Positions 26,291-37,919 of a DNA stretch of 64,000 nt are shown here, one piece after another. The position numbers and the translations under genes were made by a program. The stretch spans positions 62,001 through 126,000 of the forward strand of contig KV419407.1 of assembly GCA_001630475.1 (NCBI GenBank), in the 5' to 3' direction. Origin of the DNA: Sistotremastrum niveocremeum HHB9708 (lineage: Eukaryota; Basidiomycota; Agaricomycetes; Sistotremastrales; Sistotremastraceae). Below the pieces are notes generated by a model that saw only the letters and a list, made by a program, of their open reading frames with translations, had not been told where the DNA came from and made no database searches. The stretch's first letter is position 1; every line of letters starts with the position of its first letter.

Positions 26291-26777
26291 CTAGATTCTG
26301 AAAGGCTCTTCGACATGCAGACCACTCCAAATGCCTCTAGCGGCGTCTGATGTACTCTGGATTGTTTCTCTCTTCAGTGGCTTGATCTTGGCGCCAGATG
26401 AATCAAGGAGAAGCTGTATTTTTTGCTGGATTCCGGTGATTTCAAGCTTCTTCAACCCGATTTCTTTGGTCCTTCCATTTACTAGTAGCGATGAGCATGG
26501 TATGATTATTCCAATATGTAGCGTACGCACCATAGAACCCTCGAGCAATTGGCTGTTTGAATGGCCTTTGCTTTACGACAAACTCGACATGCGGATGGCT
26601 TTCCGCTACTGCCTTGATATGCTTAGCCAGGTAGGTTCTGAGCTTGTCCGAAGATGACCAATTATCACAGTACTCGAAGACGATTTTGGTGCATTGAGGA
26701 ATGAAAGCAGATGCGCCGTTCGCGCCACGAGTGGTAAGAGATGCTCGTAATATCTGGCGAGTAGGAGCCTGAAACAT
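26291..26777 (-). CDS. MRPL51: Mitochondrial large ribosomal subunit protein mL43
   Basis: Two exons (26777-26531, 26481-26291) give exactly 145 residues. The L51/S25/CI-B8 thioredoxin-like fold is visible as PQCTKIVFEYCDNWSSS, then HPHVEFVVKQRPFKQPIARG, then FYVNGRTKEIGLKKLE. The Phe-Tyr-Val-Asn-Gly turn is reconstituted across the 49-base intron and matches mL43 (yeast Mrpl51). The N-terminus MFQAPTRQILRASLTTRG is basic and amphipathic, fitting mitochondrial import. It functions in the mitochondrial 54S/39S ribosomal subunit. The ABC transporter gene converges on it, leaving 157 bases between stops. Confidence 0.92.
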
Positions 26778-26968
26778 TAGACAACCTATAAAGATCAAAC
26801 CTGAGCAAAGACTCGAGATTGACGTCGAGACTGACTGACTGCTATGATCGTCTTGTCATCCGAAGTTTGTTTTCTTCAGTTTCGGATGTTGTGGCTGTGC
26901 CACCGCTGCCTTTCTTGTGAACAACACTTCGGCTGCCTTGTTTCAAACACTGGACATCGTATGCAACT

Positions 26969-28823
26969 ATGGGCCGTTTAATGCTATCTCTTCAATTACA
27001 AGGTCTCTCATCCAAGATTTGCCGTGTTAATTGCATTAATCTTTGTACCTTGGCTAGAAACCGACCGGCAGCCGACCAACTCCACACGTTGTTCTCACCA
27101 AAGTAATGTCCAGCAGTCAGAGTCAACATCAGGATCAAGTGCTATTTGGTCTTCACAAGAATATGTGTCTTCGTCTCATACACCCCAACCAGGCCCTCCG
27201 GATCCAGAGAGCCTGCTTATACGCCGTCGACAAGACGCCAACCTTGATCTTGCGGCCGCATATCGACGGTTACAGAATCTCCGGCAAACCTTTCAACACT
27301 TGGAGAGAAACAGAAGCCCCGTGGACCCGTCAGAGTTCACAAGTATGATCTCAGAAAGTCAACTTGGTGATCTGGCCCCGTTCCTAGCTTCCGAGCAGAC
27401 GACTCGATCAAGGAGCACAACCACTCAGGACGAGGAATGGTACGAACGCACGTGGCATCAAGTGATGTCAGAGGATGCTTCTCAAGCGTTCACTTTTGAT
27501 CAGTGGTCCAGTCAGATCCGTGAACGAGAGCAGAGACAGTCGGGTTCGAGCGATGCGTCGACCAGCAATCCCACACGAACAAACAGGCCTCAGTGGCGAG
27601 TCTTAGCTGAGGATCTTCATCCTGTGGCTGGTTCGTCCACGATACGCTCTCGTACAGGTCTTCCATCATCTAGACGTCGTCGAGAAGTTCTTCCACCGCT
27701 CACGGGCAGAGGACGAGAGTCGCCCAGTGCTCCTAGTACTTCCATCCCTCCACGCCAAACCCCAGAGACCAGACCTAGACGTCGGTCACTGCTCGAGGCA
27801 CATCTACGACGATCCCTTCATCAGACTAGCACCCCAGAACCAGACAATGCTGCGACCACTCGTGGACTTCGCGTCCAACACCGAATTGCAGCTGGGGCGA
27901 ATGCCTCCAACAGCCCCCAGTCTTCTGCTTCAGGGAACGGCGGCTCTCACTATGGGGACACGTTCAGACGTTTAGCAGCAGCCGCTGCGAGTACCGGTAC
28001 TCGGTCCTTAGTCGACGACATTCACCGCTCTGTGAGAGATCGCCTATCATCCCCCGTTCACTCCAGGCCTCTTAGCGAGGACGTTTCACAGCGTGTCCTC
28101 CCACCTCCACCGCCTGACATGCTAGAGTGGGACACTTTGCCGCTGTCAAGTCCACACAGAAATTATAGGATTACGAGACAACTGGACGAGGATGGTGCTG
28201 AAGTTGTTCATACTGTTTCCCTTGATTCCCTTCAGGATGAAGACACATCCAATCAGTTGTTAAGACCTTCCTCAAGTCACGAGCCGGATACACAGAGGCT
28301 CGTCTCATTGAACTCGCTCCTTGATTCACAACAGCCACCGGCCGTCCGTTTGCCAGGTGAACGGCCTACCCAAATAGCTATGGGGAATGCGTTTATGGAT
28401 GAGCAGGTCGAGCGCTACTTCCAGGCCAGGATGTCTTTCGCCCAACGCCGACCAAGTACGTCTGGCAGGCAAGACCGCAGTGCCAGCCCACACCGCGTTA
28501 GAATTCAGGGGTGGCCAATGGACGAATCTGATTCAGACAACGACGATGAGGACTGGAATTCTGCGAGCTGGGCATCCTTGACAGCTGCTAGTATGCAACG
28601 GGATCAATCACTAGCAGAAGAATATCGACCTCTTTCACCTTCCCCCCGACTTCAACCCGCGTCATTCTCATCCAACCCAATCATTCATCAGATCCCCGAC
28701 ACCGTTTCTCAGCCACTGGGTCAAATCCTTCCGCTTGCACAACCACAACGAGCGATTCGTGTGCTAGATGGTTCTCGTTTACCTAGAGGGCAGGACGTTA
28801 TTTCACCGACTGCACAGAATTAA
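26969..28823 (+). CDS. Large intrinsically disordered Ser/Arg/Gln-rich protein, unknown function
   Basis: A frame of nearly 600 codons runs to a TAA at 28821-28823. It has no ATG near its 5' end, so I infer a short first exon: ATG at 26969 (MGRLMLSLQLQ), a 55-base intron ending at CTTGGCTAG, then ETDRQPTNST. The protein is mostly disordered, with many Ser, Thr, Arg, Gln and Pro. Two short parts look structured: a helix LDLAAAYRRLQNLRQTFQHL, and an aromatic/acidic segment (QDEEWYERTWHQVMSED, FTFDQWSSQIREREQR). An acidic patch (DESDSDNDDEDW) lies near the end. I do not recognise a family. The start is the least certain part. Confidence 0.6.
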
Positions 28824-29200
28824 AAACGACCGAAGAGCTTCCCCGCTTATTGTTTCGCGCTTGGGTCATGCTATAGAATCCTCACTACACTCGTTTTCAA
28901 TTTTTCACATAAATCCATACATAATTCTGTTCGAAGACAAAGGTCTTGATGAGATCATGGCAACTAACTCTGGCGTGAACCGGTTAACCAGTCTCGTGTA
29001 CACTGACAGGCTGCACGTCCCCATATTCCGGGGTTTCCGATTTTTCCTCGCTTTTGTCCACCATGATGTCATACATAGCCGCCTGACAGTACTAGTCAAC
29101 TGGGACCTGCTCAAAGCTTGAACGTTCGTCTACGTGATATTCGACCAGAAAGTAAAACGGATTAAAATCATTAGCTACGCTTGTATCCATTTTTCCTTTG
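28824..29200. other. Intergenic stretch before the DNA glycosylase gene
   Basis: 3' UTR of the disordered-protein gene and promoter of the Fpg gene. Short open frames on both strands show no domain. Nothing else seen. Confidence 0.4.
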
Positions 29201-30820
29201 ATGCCAGAGCTGCCAGGTATTTCGCAATTTGTCTGTTAGGCACTTTCACTTCATGTCTCATTGACAATCGAGAGGTTGAACGGGCTGCTGCCCTCATCAG
29301 GGACACGGCCCTGAATCGCAAGATCACAGAGGTAGAATCCTTCCCAGACGAAATAGTATTCAGTGGTATAAGTCATGAGGAATTCGTAAGTTCAGTCTCG
29401 CTGGTGGATTGACAAAAAAGACTGATTGACACGTTGTTTCATTCGAAAGGCCAAAGATGTTAAAGGTCGAACACTAGTCGATGTGGGTCGCTATGGTATG
29501 TACTTCGTACACAGTACGACCAATTGGCACGTCTTGAGGTTTAATGCGTTGGATTAGGCAAAGTATTCTATCTCAAGTTGGCTGGAGAAGGAAGGCATCC
29601 TGTGCTACATTTTGGGATGACGGGATCCATACAAGTCAGCCTCCCGCCATAATGGTATTCGAATGAACTCTGAGCTCTTAGGTTTCTTTGGCATAGATCA
29701 AAGGTCAAGAGCCTCTGGAGTATGTACGAAGGACAAAGCCAACTTCATGGCCCCCTCGTTTCCTAAAAGTCAGTTCCGCTTCAGGCTCCAGCACATATCT
29801 CTAATCTCGACAGTCCAGTTTATTTTACACTTCGAAGGCACCAAAGATGTTCCCGAAACAGCACTCGCATTCTGCGATGCCAGAAGACTGGGTCGAATTC
29901 GACTCTGCAATGACCCTTTAAAAGACCCTCCAATATCCGCTATGGGCTTCGACCCGTTGATCAACATGCCCGCGCTGGATGACTTCTCTAGCCAAGTGCT
30001 GAAGCGAAGATGTCCGATCAAAGCGCTTCTGTTAGATCAATCGTTCAGTGCAGGGGTCGGAAACTGGGTCGCGGGTTCGTCGACTTTTGGAAATACTGTT
30101 CGGCGTTGATCACTGTCTGACACTTTAGGTTTCAATAGACGAAATCCTCTATCATTCACATGTGCATCCTGAGGAACGCTGTAACTCATTGAACAGCAAG
30201 CAAGTAGCCGAGCTTTATCATTGGACTAAGCAGGTCTGTGCGACTGCAGTGGGCGTAAATGCCGACTCTAAAAAATTCCCCGCGGACTGGTTATTTTTAC
30301 ACCGATGGGTAGGTGTTCTGTGCTTGACGAGATAGACTGAGCGTAGGAACTGATTCTAATGGTCAGAGTAAAGGAGCAAAAACAAAAGAGTCCGCGAAGG
30401 CGGGCCTATTGCTCGTATGTCATGTTCAATAGCACTCGAACATCTCCCGACAAGAATTGAACCGTGTTATTTTAGCCATCAGGTGAGAAAGCCACCATCA
30501 AATTCATAACGGTCGGGGGAAGGACCTCTGCATATGTCGTTGAGCTACAACGGTTGGGGGGCACAAGTGATGTAGCGGAGAAGGTTGGCCTATTTTCTCC
30601 CTCATTGAACGAAAGCTGATCGGTGTAGGACTCTGACGCTGAAAGCGACTTGACAGAACTCTCTGCGACTGATGACGGCGTTGAAGATGAACCGAAATCT
30701 CAGTCAAGCGCTGGGAAGCGCAAAGTACGTCTGTTGCTTCTGGGAGTTTGTCATTCGCTCACAGTCGGGCAGGGGGTGCTTGCACGCGGTGGGAAGTCAA
30801 AGAAACTGAAGGCACGATAG
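29201..30820 (+). CDS. Formamidopyrimidine-DNA glycosylase (Fpg/Nei family, zincless fungal type)
   Basis: Removes oxidised purines and nicks the abasic site in nuclear or mitochondrial DNA. The mature N-terminus MPELPEVERA carries the catalytic Pro2 and Glu3. It is built from a 16-base first exon (29201-29216) joined over a 56-base intron to AGGTTGAACGG. Then come VLHFGMTGSIQVKG (active-site loop), FCDARRLGRIRL (DNA intercalation region), SAGVGNWVADEILY with HSHVHPEE (helix-two-turn-helix), and ATIKFITVGGRTSAYVVELQ in place of a zinc finger, the arrangement known from plant and fungal Fpg. The C-terminus is an acidic then Lys/Arg-rich tail (KRKG, GGKSKKLKAR), probably for nuclear import or DNA binding. 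About nine small exons; stop at 30818-30820. Confidence 0.93.
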
Positions 30821-31197
30821 AAAAGATCTGAAATTGTATATCTTGATGATTACGTAACATGCCGCTTATCAGCGAGATGCCCTGGGCGCCTACGAAGAAG
30901 CTTCGGGATCTCTGAGAGTCCTTGATCGCAGCCATGTGCTTCTTCTTCCGCGATCGCCCTTGCTCTATATGTCTTGCTGCGCCGACGGACAACATTAAAG
31001 CTGGGTTCCTGCAGGACTGCCACCGTGTCTACGGACAGTGCTCTGGTCTGTATGTCAGAAAAAACCTCTGTAATAGTGTTACCTTTGGAAACAGGTCATA
31101 CACCTCTCTGACGCATTATCTGAGTCTCATTTGCCGACTTTTTGTAGGGAAACATGATATCAACCGAGATTCAAAGCCGAGAGCTTTGGCGCGTACA
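30821..31197. other. Intergenic stretch, with a doubtful minus-strand reading frame
   Basis: Lies between the Fpg stop and the adhesin-like start. On the minus strand an 89-codon protein can be built (ATG at 31155, stop at 30850-30852), but it needs a 36-base intron, shorter than any other here. I therefore do not call it as a gene. Confidence 0.3.
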
Positions 31198-32682
31198 ATG
31201 GCCAGTCTTACTTTCGTCGCATTATGCTTCCTGTCTGTAATGAAGGCATATTCGTCTGGTTATCTATGCGACTTAACCGTGAGCATCTCTTTGAACGCTC
31301 ATCAACCATCCCTCATACTATCTGCACTTTGGTTGAAGGGTACCCAACTGCGACCTGACATCACCCCAGACGAGCCGTCTACTCTCTCTTGCGATCCGAA
31401 CTGGCTCGGTCTGTACAATGTCCACTCCGATCACACGTATGTCCCAGGTTACACTGTGTCGAGAACAATAGGCTCAATATTACCTACACTATACCCTAGC
31501 GCTGCCCGATCTTTGTTTGTCATGAGAACTCCACACATATCTCTCAAAGCATCGGGAATTTCGACGGGCGAGGTCTTCTTCAGATCATCTGCGGCGGTCG
31601 ACAAAGTCACCGTTGATATTCGGCTGACTTCTCCGTTCCCGGACGCCGTTTCGTCAGTCAAAATCTGTCAAACAAGCGGCTCAGATACTCTTCACCAGGG
31701 CCTAATTATTCACGTAAGTTCAACTTCAGCCATATTTTCCTCGAGGCTTAATATCCTACAGACACCCGCCAATTATCTGACCGCAAGGCTCAATATAAGT
31801 TATATGGTCATCGTCACCTTTCCTTCTATCGCAAATTTTTCCACAAGCGGGCAACCACCGTTACGCATAGAGTCATTTGAGACTCATCTGCCCTCGTTTC
31901 GCCACCACCTCGCAAATCTCTCACATATGTACTTTGAATCCTTTTACCTTTCTGCTGGCGGCGCTGCTATTCATTCAGAGGCAAAGAGATCATTGGTTTC
32001 AATCTTGCACACATTCTCAATCAACTTTAGTATTTATCCGCAGGCATCGGCGAGCTACACACATCTGGAGGCCCTATCACGGGGAAATACCGAACAAATC
32101 GAACCTTGACGATTGACACTTCAAACACTGTTGTTGACATCGAGACGCTCCTAGAAAGCAATCCATATCCGCTACATACCACTAGCGTTCAGGTCAAGAC
32201 GTCGAACGGGTGAAGTTATCTCTCTACCTACCTATTTCTCCATGGCTGACTTGAGGACCTCGTGCAGTCGCGTCAATGTCGTAAATAACTTAATGGCGTC
32301 TGGTTCTTCATGGGGAGGGAGTTTCGAAATTGGTGCACGAACATCCAATTTTCCCCTCTCTGTCACAGTCAAGTCTTCGCCAATTTCCGCGGTTCTTGGT
32401 TTGGAGACCTTCAACGCCAATGGACCCAGTATTGTCTCCCTTCATCCAAGCTACGAGGGGTCTTTCTTGAGCCAAACAAGCAACAATCATGAAGCTAATA
32501 TTGTTCAGAAGAAAGGAACGTTGGATCCAAGCGGACAGGGTCGACGAAGAGACATTCGTTACGACGCTCGCGAGAAAACTAGGGTCGCTGGAAGCGTTAG
32601 ATGGGTTGACAATAAGACACGTCCCTCAGGGTGGGTCAAGATGACAACCATTAATTCGCCTTCGAATCTCAATCTCAATTAA
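31198..32682 (+). CDS. Secreted adhesin-like protein with beta-helix-type repeats
   Basis: ATG at 31198 opens a hydrophobic leader (MASLTFVALCFLSVMKAY) that looks like a signal peptide. Downstream exons read a series of short beta-strand-rich, Ser/Thr/Asn-rich segments: GISTGEVFFRSSAAVDKVTV, then GELHTSGGPITGKYRTNRTL, LTIDTSNTVVDIETLL, SVQVKTSNG, and FEIGARTSNFPLSVTVKSSP. The recurring pattern 'TSN.P(I/L)' resembles the DUF4097/DUF7330 adhesin-type domains common in basidiomycetes. It ends with GPSIVSLHPSYEGSF and a short Asn-rich tail. Introns near 31712-31760 and 32211-32267 are well formed; others near the 5' end (around 31280-31340) are uncertain. The cell-surface role is inferred. Confidence 0.6.
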
Positions 32683-32896
32683 ACGAGATCCGTGTGCAAT
32701 CTTGACATAGACTTGAGATGCTGTACTAGTAATTGTAACCAATACTTGAGCCAATACGTAACATGTTTTTTTTTGTAGTTTGTCCACGAGTATCCGGATT
32801 CCGACACTTCAGCACTTTTTTCCAGAGGAACCCGAGCGAGGTTATTGAGACTGGTTTTGAGCCTTGGGAAAGTCCAAACCTGTCTAAGCCACGACA

Positions 32897-35470
32897 ATGA
32901 GTGTCTCCTCGAAGAAGACCAAAAACTCCAAGCAAACTACCCCTCGTTCACGCCCGGCATCGACCACCCTACTCTCCAATCCTGTCGACAACGGCTCTTC
33001 TCGCCACCAAATCTCATCATTCTCTCCTGATGCCGCTCTCTTTGCTCACGTTTCATTGGCCGTCGACAAAGATCGTCTGCGAATATTCAGCGCAGTCTCC
33101 GGTCAACCCGTGACCGAACACATTCCGGACGCATCTCACATTAATGGCCTTTCCTGGGGCCACTTATTGGCTTCAGACAGCTCAGAGATTGCTGCGGTAG
33201 AAGACGTCGAGGCCCTGCGCACAAAAAAGAGAAAGAAGAAAAGTGCTAATGCAGAATCGTCGCCGTCGGTGCCCCTCAAAACGACCGTTGTAGCCCTTGC
33301 GCTGTCCAGCGGCCGAATCGAAATATTCTCTCCCTCACACGGACGTGTATTACGGACTCTTTCTAATCCAACGCATAAGGCAGCTGTTACTGCCGTCCGC
33401 ATGCAAAACAGAAGTCAGGAGGGTCTTGATGTGTCACTGGTGTGGTCGAGCAACAGTGAAGGAGGGATTCATCTGTGGAATGCCTCCAGTGGCGCCCTCC
33501 TTCGTACTTGGCAGGGCACCGACGGTGCACAGTTTAGTGCGTTGGCCTTGAAACCAGACAGTGGAGATGAAGAGCCCTCTATCCTCGCTGGGTCGAGCAG
33601 CATATATCTCCTTGCCACTCCTCTTCCCGGGTCTACTAATAGCGCTCCTGATTCTCTTCCTCTAAAATCCCTTGCCAAAGTAACTGGACACGTATCTGCC
33701 ATTCAGAAGCTTGAATGGGTCCCTTCGGCCTCGCCATCACTATTTATTTCAACGGCGAATGAAGACAGATTCGTCAACGTTTGGGACATCAGTGTCCCAG
33801 CATCCGGAGAAACTGTTGCATCTGTCACACTTGATTCTGAAGTCCGCGATGCCGCTGTTGGACAACTGGAGGGCGAAAGACGACATCTCCTGACTGTTTC
33901 GGCCAAGGGTGTCGTAGCAGTTTTTGACCTGCCCCCGACTCTGCGCGCTGCTTCTTCCGCCTCGAAAACTAATAGTCACACTAAACTGATTCCCCAATCA
34001 GTGGCCATGATAACCTCTCCTGGGCCTCAATCTCTGGTTCCCATTTCAGCGTCCTTCGTCGTAGACCGGCCAGGCATCATTCGCATCGCATCGCGTTTAT
34101 CCGACGTCAAGACTATATTCAATGATGTGGTATGTGTGTACGTGTACGAGGTATTTTTCTCCTCTAATTCTGGTACAGCGATATCTGGAAGAAAACGGAG
34201 ACTTCATTGCAGAGATTGTTGTATCACGTGACGATATAAACCTAATCCTCGCCAGAGATGATAAAAATTCCAAGGTTCGACCATCGATCCCCCCACGTTG
34301 ACACCTTCTAATCTGTTCAAAGGGGTCGGTGTCAAAGCGCTACGTAGAAGGCGAGGGGCTCAAAGCCGTCACCGGAATCGAGCTGGGTCAGGACAACCAG
34401 CACGATGCTGTTGCGACACCAGATGGCGCTCTCGACGTGGACATGGCCGAGTTAAGCTTAGGACAACGACTCAGCGCCCTGAATGGGACCACCAGCCAAC
34501 CCCAAGATGCATCGAGTATGGACGAGGATGAAGCGCCTCAGACGGGATCTTCGAACAACAAACGCAAGAAACGGGCTAACACGGTTGTAATACCGGTCAA
34601 TTCCTTGACCCGTACCCTGATACAGGCTCTGCATTCATCTGATTCCCGGCTGTTGGAATCGTGTTTACAACATTCGGACCCGACAGTCATACAAAATACA
34701 GTCATCCGTCTCCCTCCTCAGTTAGCTGTCCCATTACTATCCGCGTGTGTCGAGAGACTTGGTCGTGGTCCTCGGGCCGGAAAGGGAGGCGGCGGCGGCG
34801 CAAGCGCTCAGCGTGGTACGGTCCTAGTGGCTTGGGTTAAAGCTGTATTGGTGGTGCACAGCGGCCACTTGATGACTGTCAGTAATTTTTATATGCAGGG
34901 CTTGACATACACATTTACGTGTTGCAGATGCCAGATTTGGTCGCCCGGCTAGCCAGTTTACATTCCACGTTGACGACGCGTTTGACTTTACAAGATCGGC
35001 TTCTGTCGTTAAGCGGCAGACTGGACCTGGTGTTATCGCAAATCGAATTGCGCTCCTCCACACTGGCAGCACCTCTCACAACGGTCCGAAAACCAAAACA
35101 ACCCAAGGCCTCTTCCGAGCCCAAAGTATCGAAATACGTCGAGGAGGAAAGCTCTTCTGAGGATGATGATGAAGCCCGAATGCAGGTGGAGGTGGAGAAA
35201 GGCGATGATGAAGGCAGCGTCGAAGATGTTGAATTGGGTGCTGCTAGCGACGAGGAGATTAGAGATGAGGGGGATGAAGACGGAGATGCTGGAAGTGCAA
35301 TCGATGGTGAAGAAGAGGAAAGCGAGAGTGATGAAGGAGATCAGGACGATGACGATGACGATGATGAGGAAGGAGATGAACCTGACCGTAAAGGGATGAA
35401 CGGTTTCATCGACGATGAAGCTGAGGAATGGAGTCAGGAAGAGGACGAAGAGGACGATGACAGTGAATAG
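32897..35470 (+). CDS. UTP5: WDR43/Utp5, small-subunit processome WD40 protein
   Basis: Four exons (32897-34129, 34179-34274, 34323-34877, 34928-35470) give exactly 808 residues. The N-terminus is basic (KKTKNSKQTTPRSR). A WD40 propeller covers roughly residues 30-430, with blades ending IHLWNASSGALLRTW and FVNVWDISVP. The Utp12 domain follows: LTRTLIQALHSSDSRLLESC, QNTVIRLPPQLAVPLL, VAWVKAVLVVHSGHLM. A basic patch KRKKRA precedes it. The C-terminus is a very acidic tail with Asp/Glu runs. This is the Utp5/WDR43 layout of the t-UTP (UtpA) complex, which couples rDNA transcription to 18S pre-rRNA processing in the nucleolus. The neighbouring HAS1 gene also serves ribosome assembly. Confidence 0.92.
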
Positions 35471-35893
35471 TGAATCGTCCTTTGTCTTGCATTTATCTAT
35501 ATAAGTGGCTTGTAATGGTCGATGGAGCATCTATTGATTCTACTCTTCAGATATAATAATTACAATAATACGCGTAAGCGTTGGCCAATTGGCCAGGACC
35601 TTCATGATCAAGATGTGGCGGACGAGCATTTTTCTATGTGCAGTTTGGGCCATCAACTCGGCAGAAATTCGCCTTGGATCGCATTGCAATCAAAATCGCG
35701 GTTCCAGGCTTTGAAAAGCACTTCTTATAAGTGTTGACGGAGTTCATCCATCGAACACTTCTGCGTGTAGATGATCCCCACTGCATAAGGAAATTTCTTA
35801 TAGAATTAGTACTATAGTGCTTATAACCAAAGAGAGAGCTGTAAACGTATAAACGAGGTGAATACATGAGAACCTAAATCAAGAGTCGACTGG
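35471..35893. other. Intergenic stretch between convergent ribosome-biogenesis genes
   Basis: Both flanking genes end here, so it should hold two 3' UTRs and terminators. AT-rich runs (atataataattacaataata) near 35553 may serve 3' end formation. No gene or RNA seen. Confidence 0.4.
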
Positions 35894-37775
35894 TCATCGG
35901 CTCCACTGAGCTTCACCCTCTTTCTGCCTTCTAGGCTTCTTGTAAAACTCCTTCTCCACACTTTTGCTTCCCATTGTCTCAATCCGCCGCTGACGGGACT
36001 TTTCGCGTCCATGACTCCGAGACCTTTGTGTCGGATCTTCCACAACTCCGTCGTCCTGGTTTTCCTCCTCGACACCCTCTCCATCATCAACTTGATGCCT
36101 CCGACGTTTTTTGCTGACCCCGTTGGTCCCGTTAGCTGGAGAACTTCCTTCGCCCATGTTGATGTTTACTCTGGGAGGCACAGCAAAACCAAACGCTTTT
36201 CCGACCTTTGCCAGGTCCAGCGCATTGACATTGAAGATTTTCTTCAACGAATACGACGCATATGACTGTAGGTATGCTCGATATCCGTCTTTGGCAGATT
36301 GATGCAGGTAATAATTTTTCTGCAGCAACTTCTCCAGCTGAAGAGCTCGTCAGTATTAACAATATTTTTGCAAACTGAGATGAAGCACGCACCTGACTTT
36401 GCACGTTGGCGATTCGATCAATCGGGAATGTGAACTCGTTCAAGGGAACCTTAGCTTCTTTGAGATATCTCAAGAAACCCAGCTCGCTCTCCAATAGGAA
36501 CAACAGACTCTTTCCGACCTTACCGGCACGCGCCGTCCGACCCACACGATGGATGTAATCTCGAGGGTCATCTGGTGGATCGAACTGTACAATCCAATCG
36601 ACTTTCGGAATATCGAGTCCACGAGCCGCCACATCGGTACACAACAATGTGCCAGTAGGTGCATTGCAGAATTCGAAAAACGTCGTTGTTCTCTTTTGTT
36701 GTTTTTGCTTTCCCTAGTTAGCGAATCAGAATCAGGAACACAAATGTGACAAGAAATGTTACACACATGGAGATCCAGAACAGGGACATCGATGTAGTTC
36801 AGTAATTCTGCGTGATATTTCACCGAATTACAACTCGAGAAGAAGACGACGACCTTCTTCTTCATGTTCTTTTTGAGAAAGGTAAAAAGAAGAAGGAACC
36901 GACGATCTGAAGGGCAAACTACATAGCCTTGAGAAAGTGTAGCGACAGTACTCGTTGATTCTTCTTTGTCGACGTCTATTTGGATGGGTCCGGGTCTCAA
37001 CGATATTCGGGCAAGATCCTGGACTTTCGTAGTTTGTGTCGCGGAAAACAACATAGACTGCCGACCATCGTGGGGAAGGGCAGCAATGATTTGTTTCATC
37101 TCTTCTTCGAACCCGACTTCCAGAATACGGTCTGCTTCGTCGATGACCAAGGCTTTCACGTTCCGGAACACAAACCCTTTCGTATTCTGGAGTGGTCAAT
37201 AAGTCGAAGATAATTGGATATTAGATGCCAGACCTACCTGAATGTGGTCCAACAACCTTCCAGGAGTCGCTACTATCAGGTTGACTCCTTTCTGCAGCTT
37301 CTCTACTTCTGCTTTCCGATTCGCCCCGCCCATCACTATTCCATACGTCTGAGAGTGGTGAGCCATGAGGTCTGTGACAACGCCGAATATTTGGAGCGCT
37401 AGTTCTCGAGTGGGGGATACGATGATGATGCCAGTCCCTGTGCGACTTGTTCAGCAATCCAAGAGACGAACTGTAGAGCTGCGTACCATTCCGAGGTTTG
37501 AACTTCATACGGTGAAGCAGTTCGATGCTAGGTATCAGGAAAGCGAGCGTCTTCCCAGAGCCTGTCCGTGCAGCTCCCAGAACGTCTTTTCCTGCCAATA
37601 GGACGGGAATGGCTCGAGCTTGGACGGGTGTCATTTTCTTGAAGCCCATTTCGTCTAACGCCTTGAGTGTGCCTTCAGACAAGTCCAGGGACCGGAATTC
37701 TTCTGAATCTGGCGATAGATGTTCATCGTTGGGTACAGTTCTAGGAATTGATCCTGAAGCTTCTGGTTCAGACAT
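35894..37775 (-). CDS. HAS1: ATP-dependent RNA helicase HAS1/DDX18
   Basis: DEAD-box helicase of the nucleolus, needed for both ribosomal subunits and for release of snoRNAs. Motifs in order: Q-motif region [14 protein letters not shown], motif I ARTGSGKT, Ia SPTRELALQ, Ib [10 protein letters not shown], motif [11 protein letters not shown], motif III SAT ([10 protein letters not shown]), motif [15 protein letters not shown], motif [15 protein letters not shown], and motif [15 protein letters not shown]. Downstream [14 protein letters not shown] and the DUF4217-type segment [19 protein letters not shown] are typical of Has1. The basic C-terminus ([24 protein letters not shown]) fits nucleolar location. 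The N-terminal extension is short (about 25 residues before the Q-motif part) compared with yeast Has1. Confidence 0.95.
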
Positions 37776-37919
37776 GTCGCTCGAGTTGCGTCGAAGAAAA
37801 AATCGGACTTTGCCGGGCGCTCCCCAGAACAGGTCAAGACTCGGGCCGCTGAGTCAAAACGGAGGTTGTCTGAGAGTTTTATGGCTTCAACAATACAGCG
37901 TATGTGGTATTAAACGTCT

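Noticed and set aside
30850-31155. A minus-strand two-exon frame of 89 codons between the Fpg and adhesin-like genes (MFPYKKSANETQ..., ending KRHVT).
   Set aside because: It fits the gap well, but needs a 36-base intron, shorter than any other here, and resembles no family I know. RNA data could rescue it.
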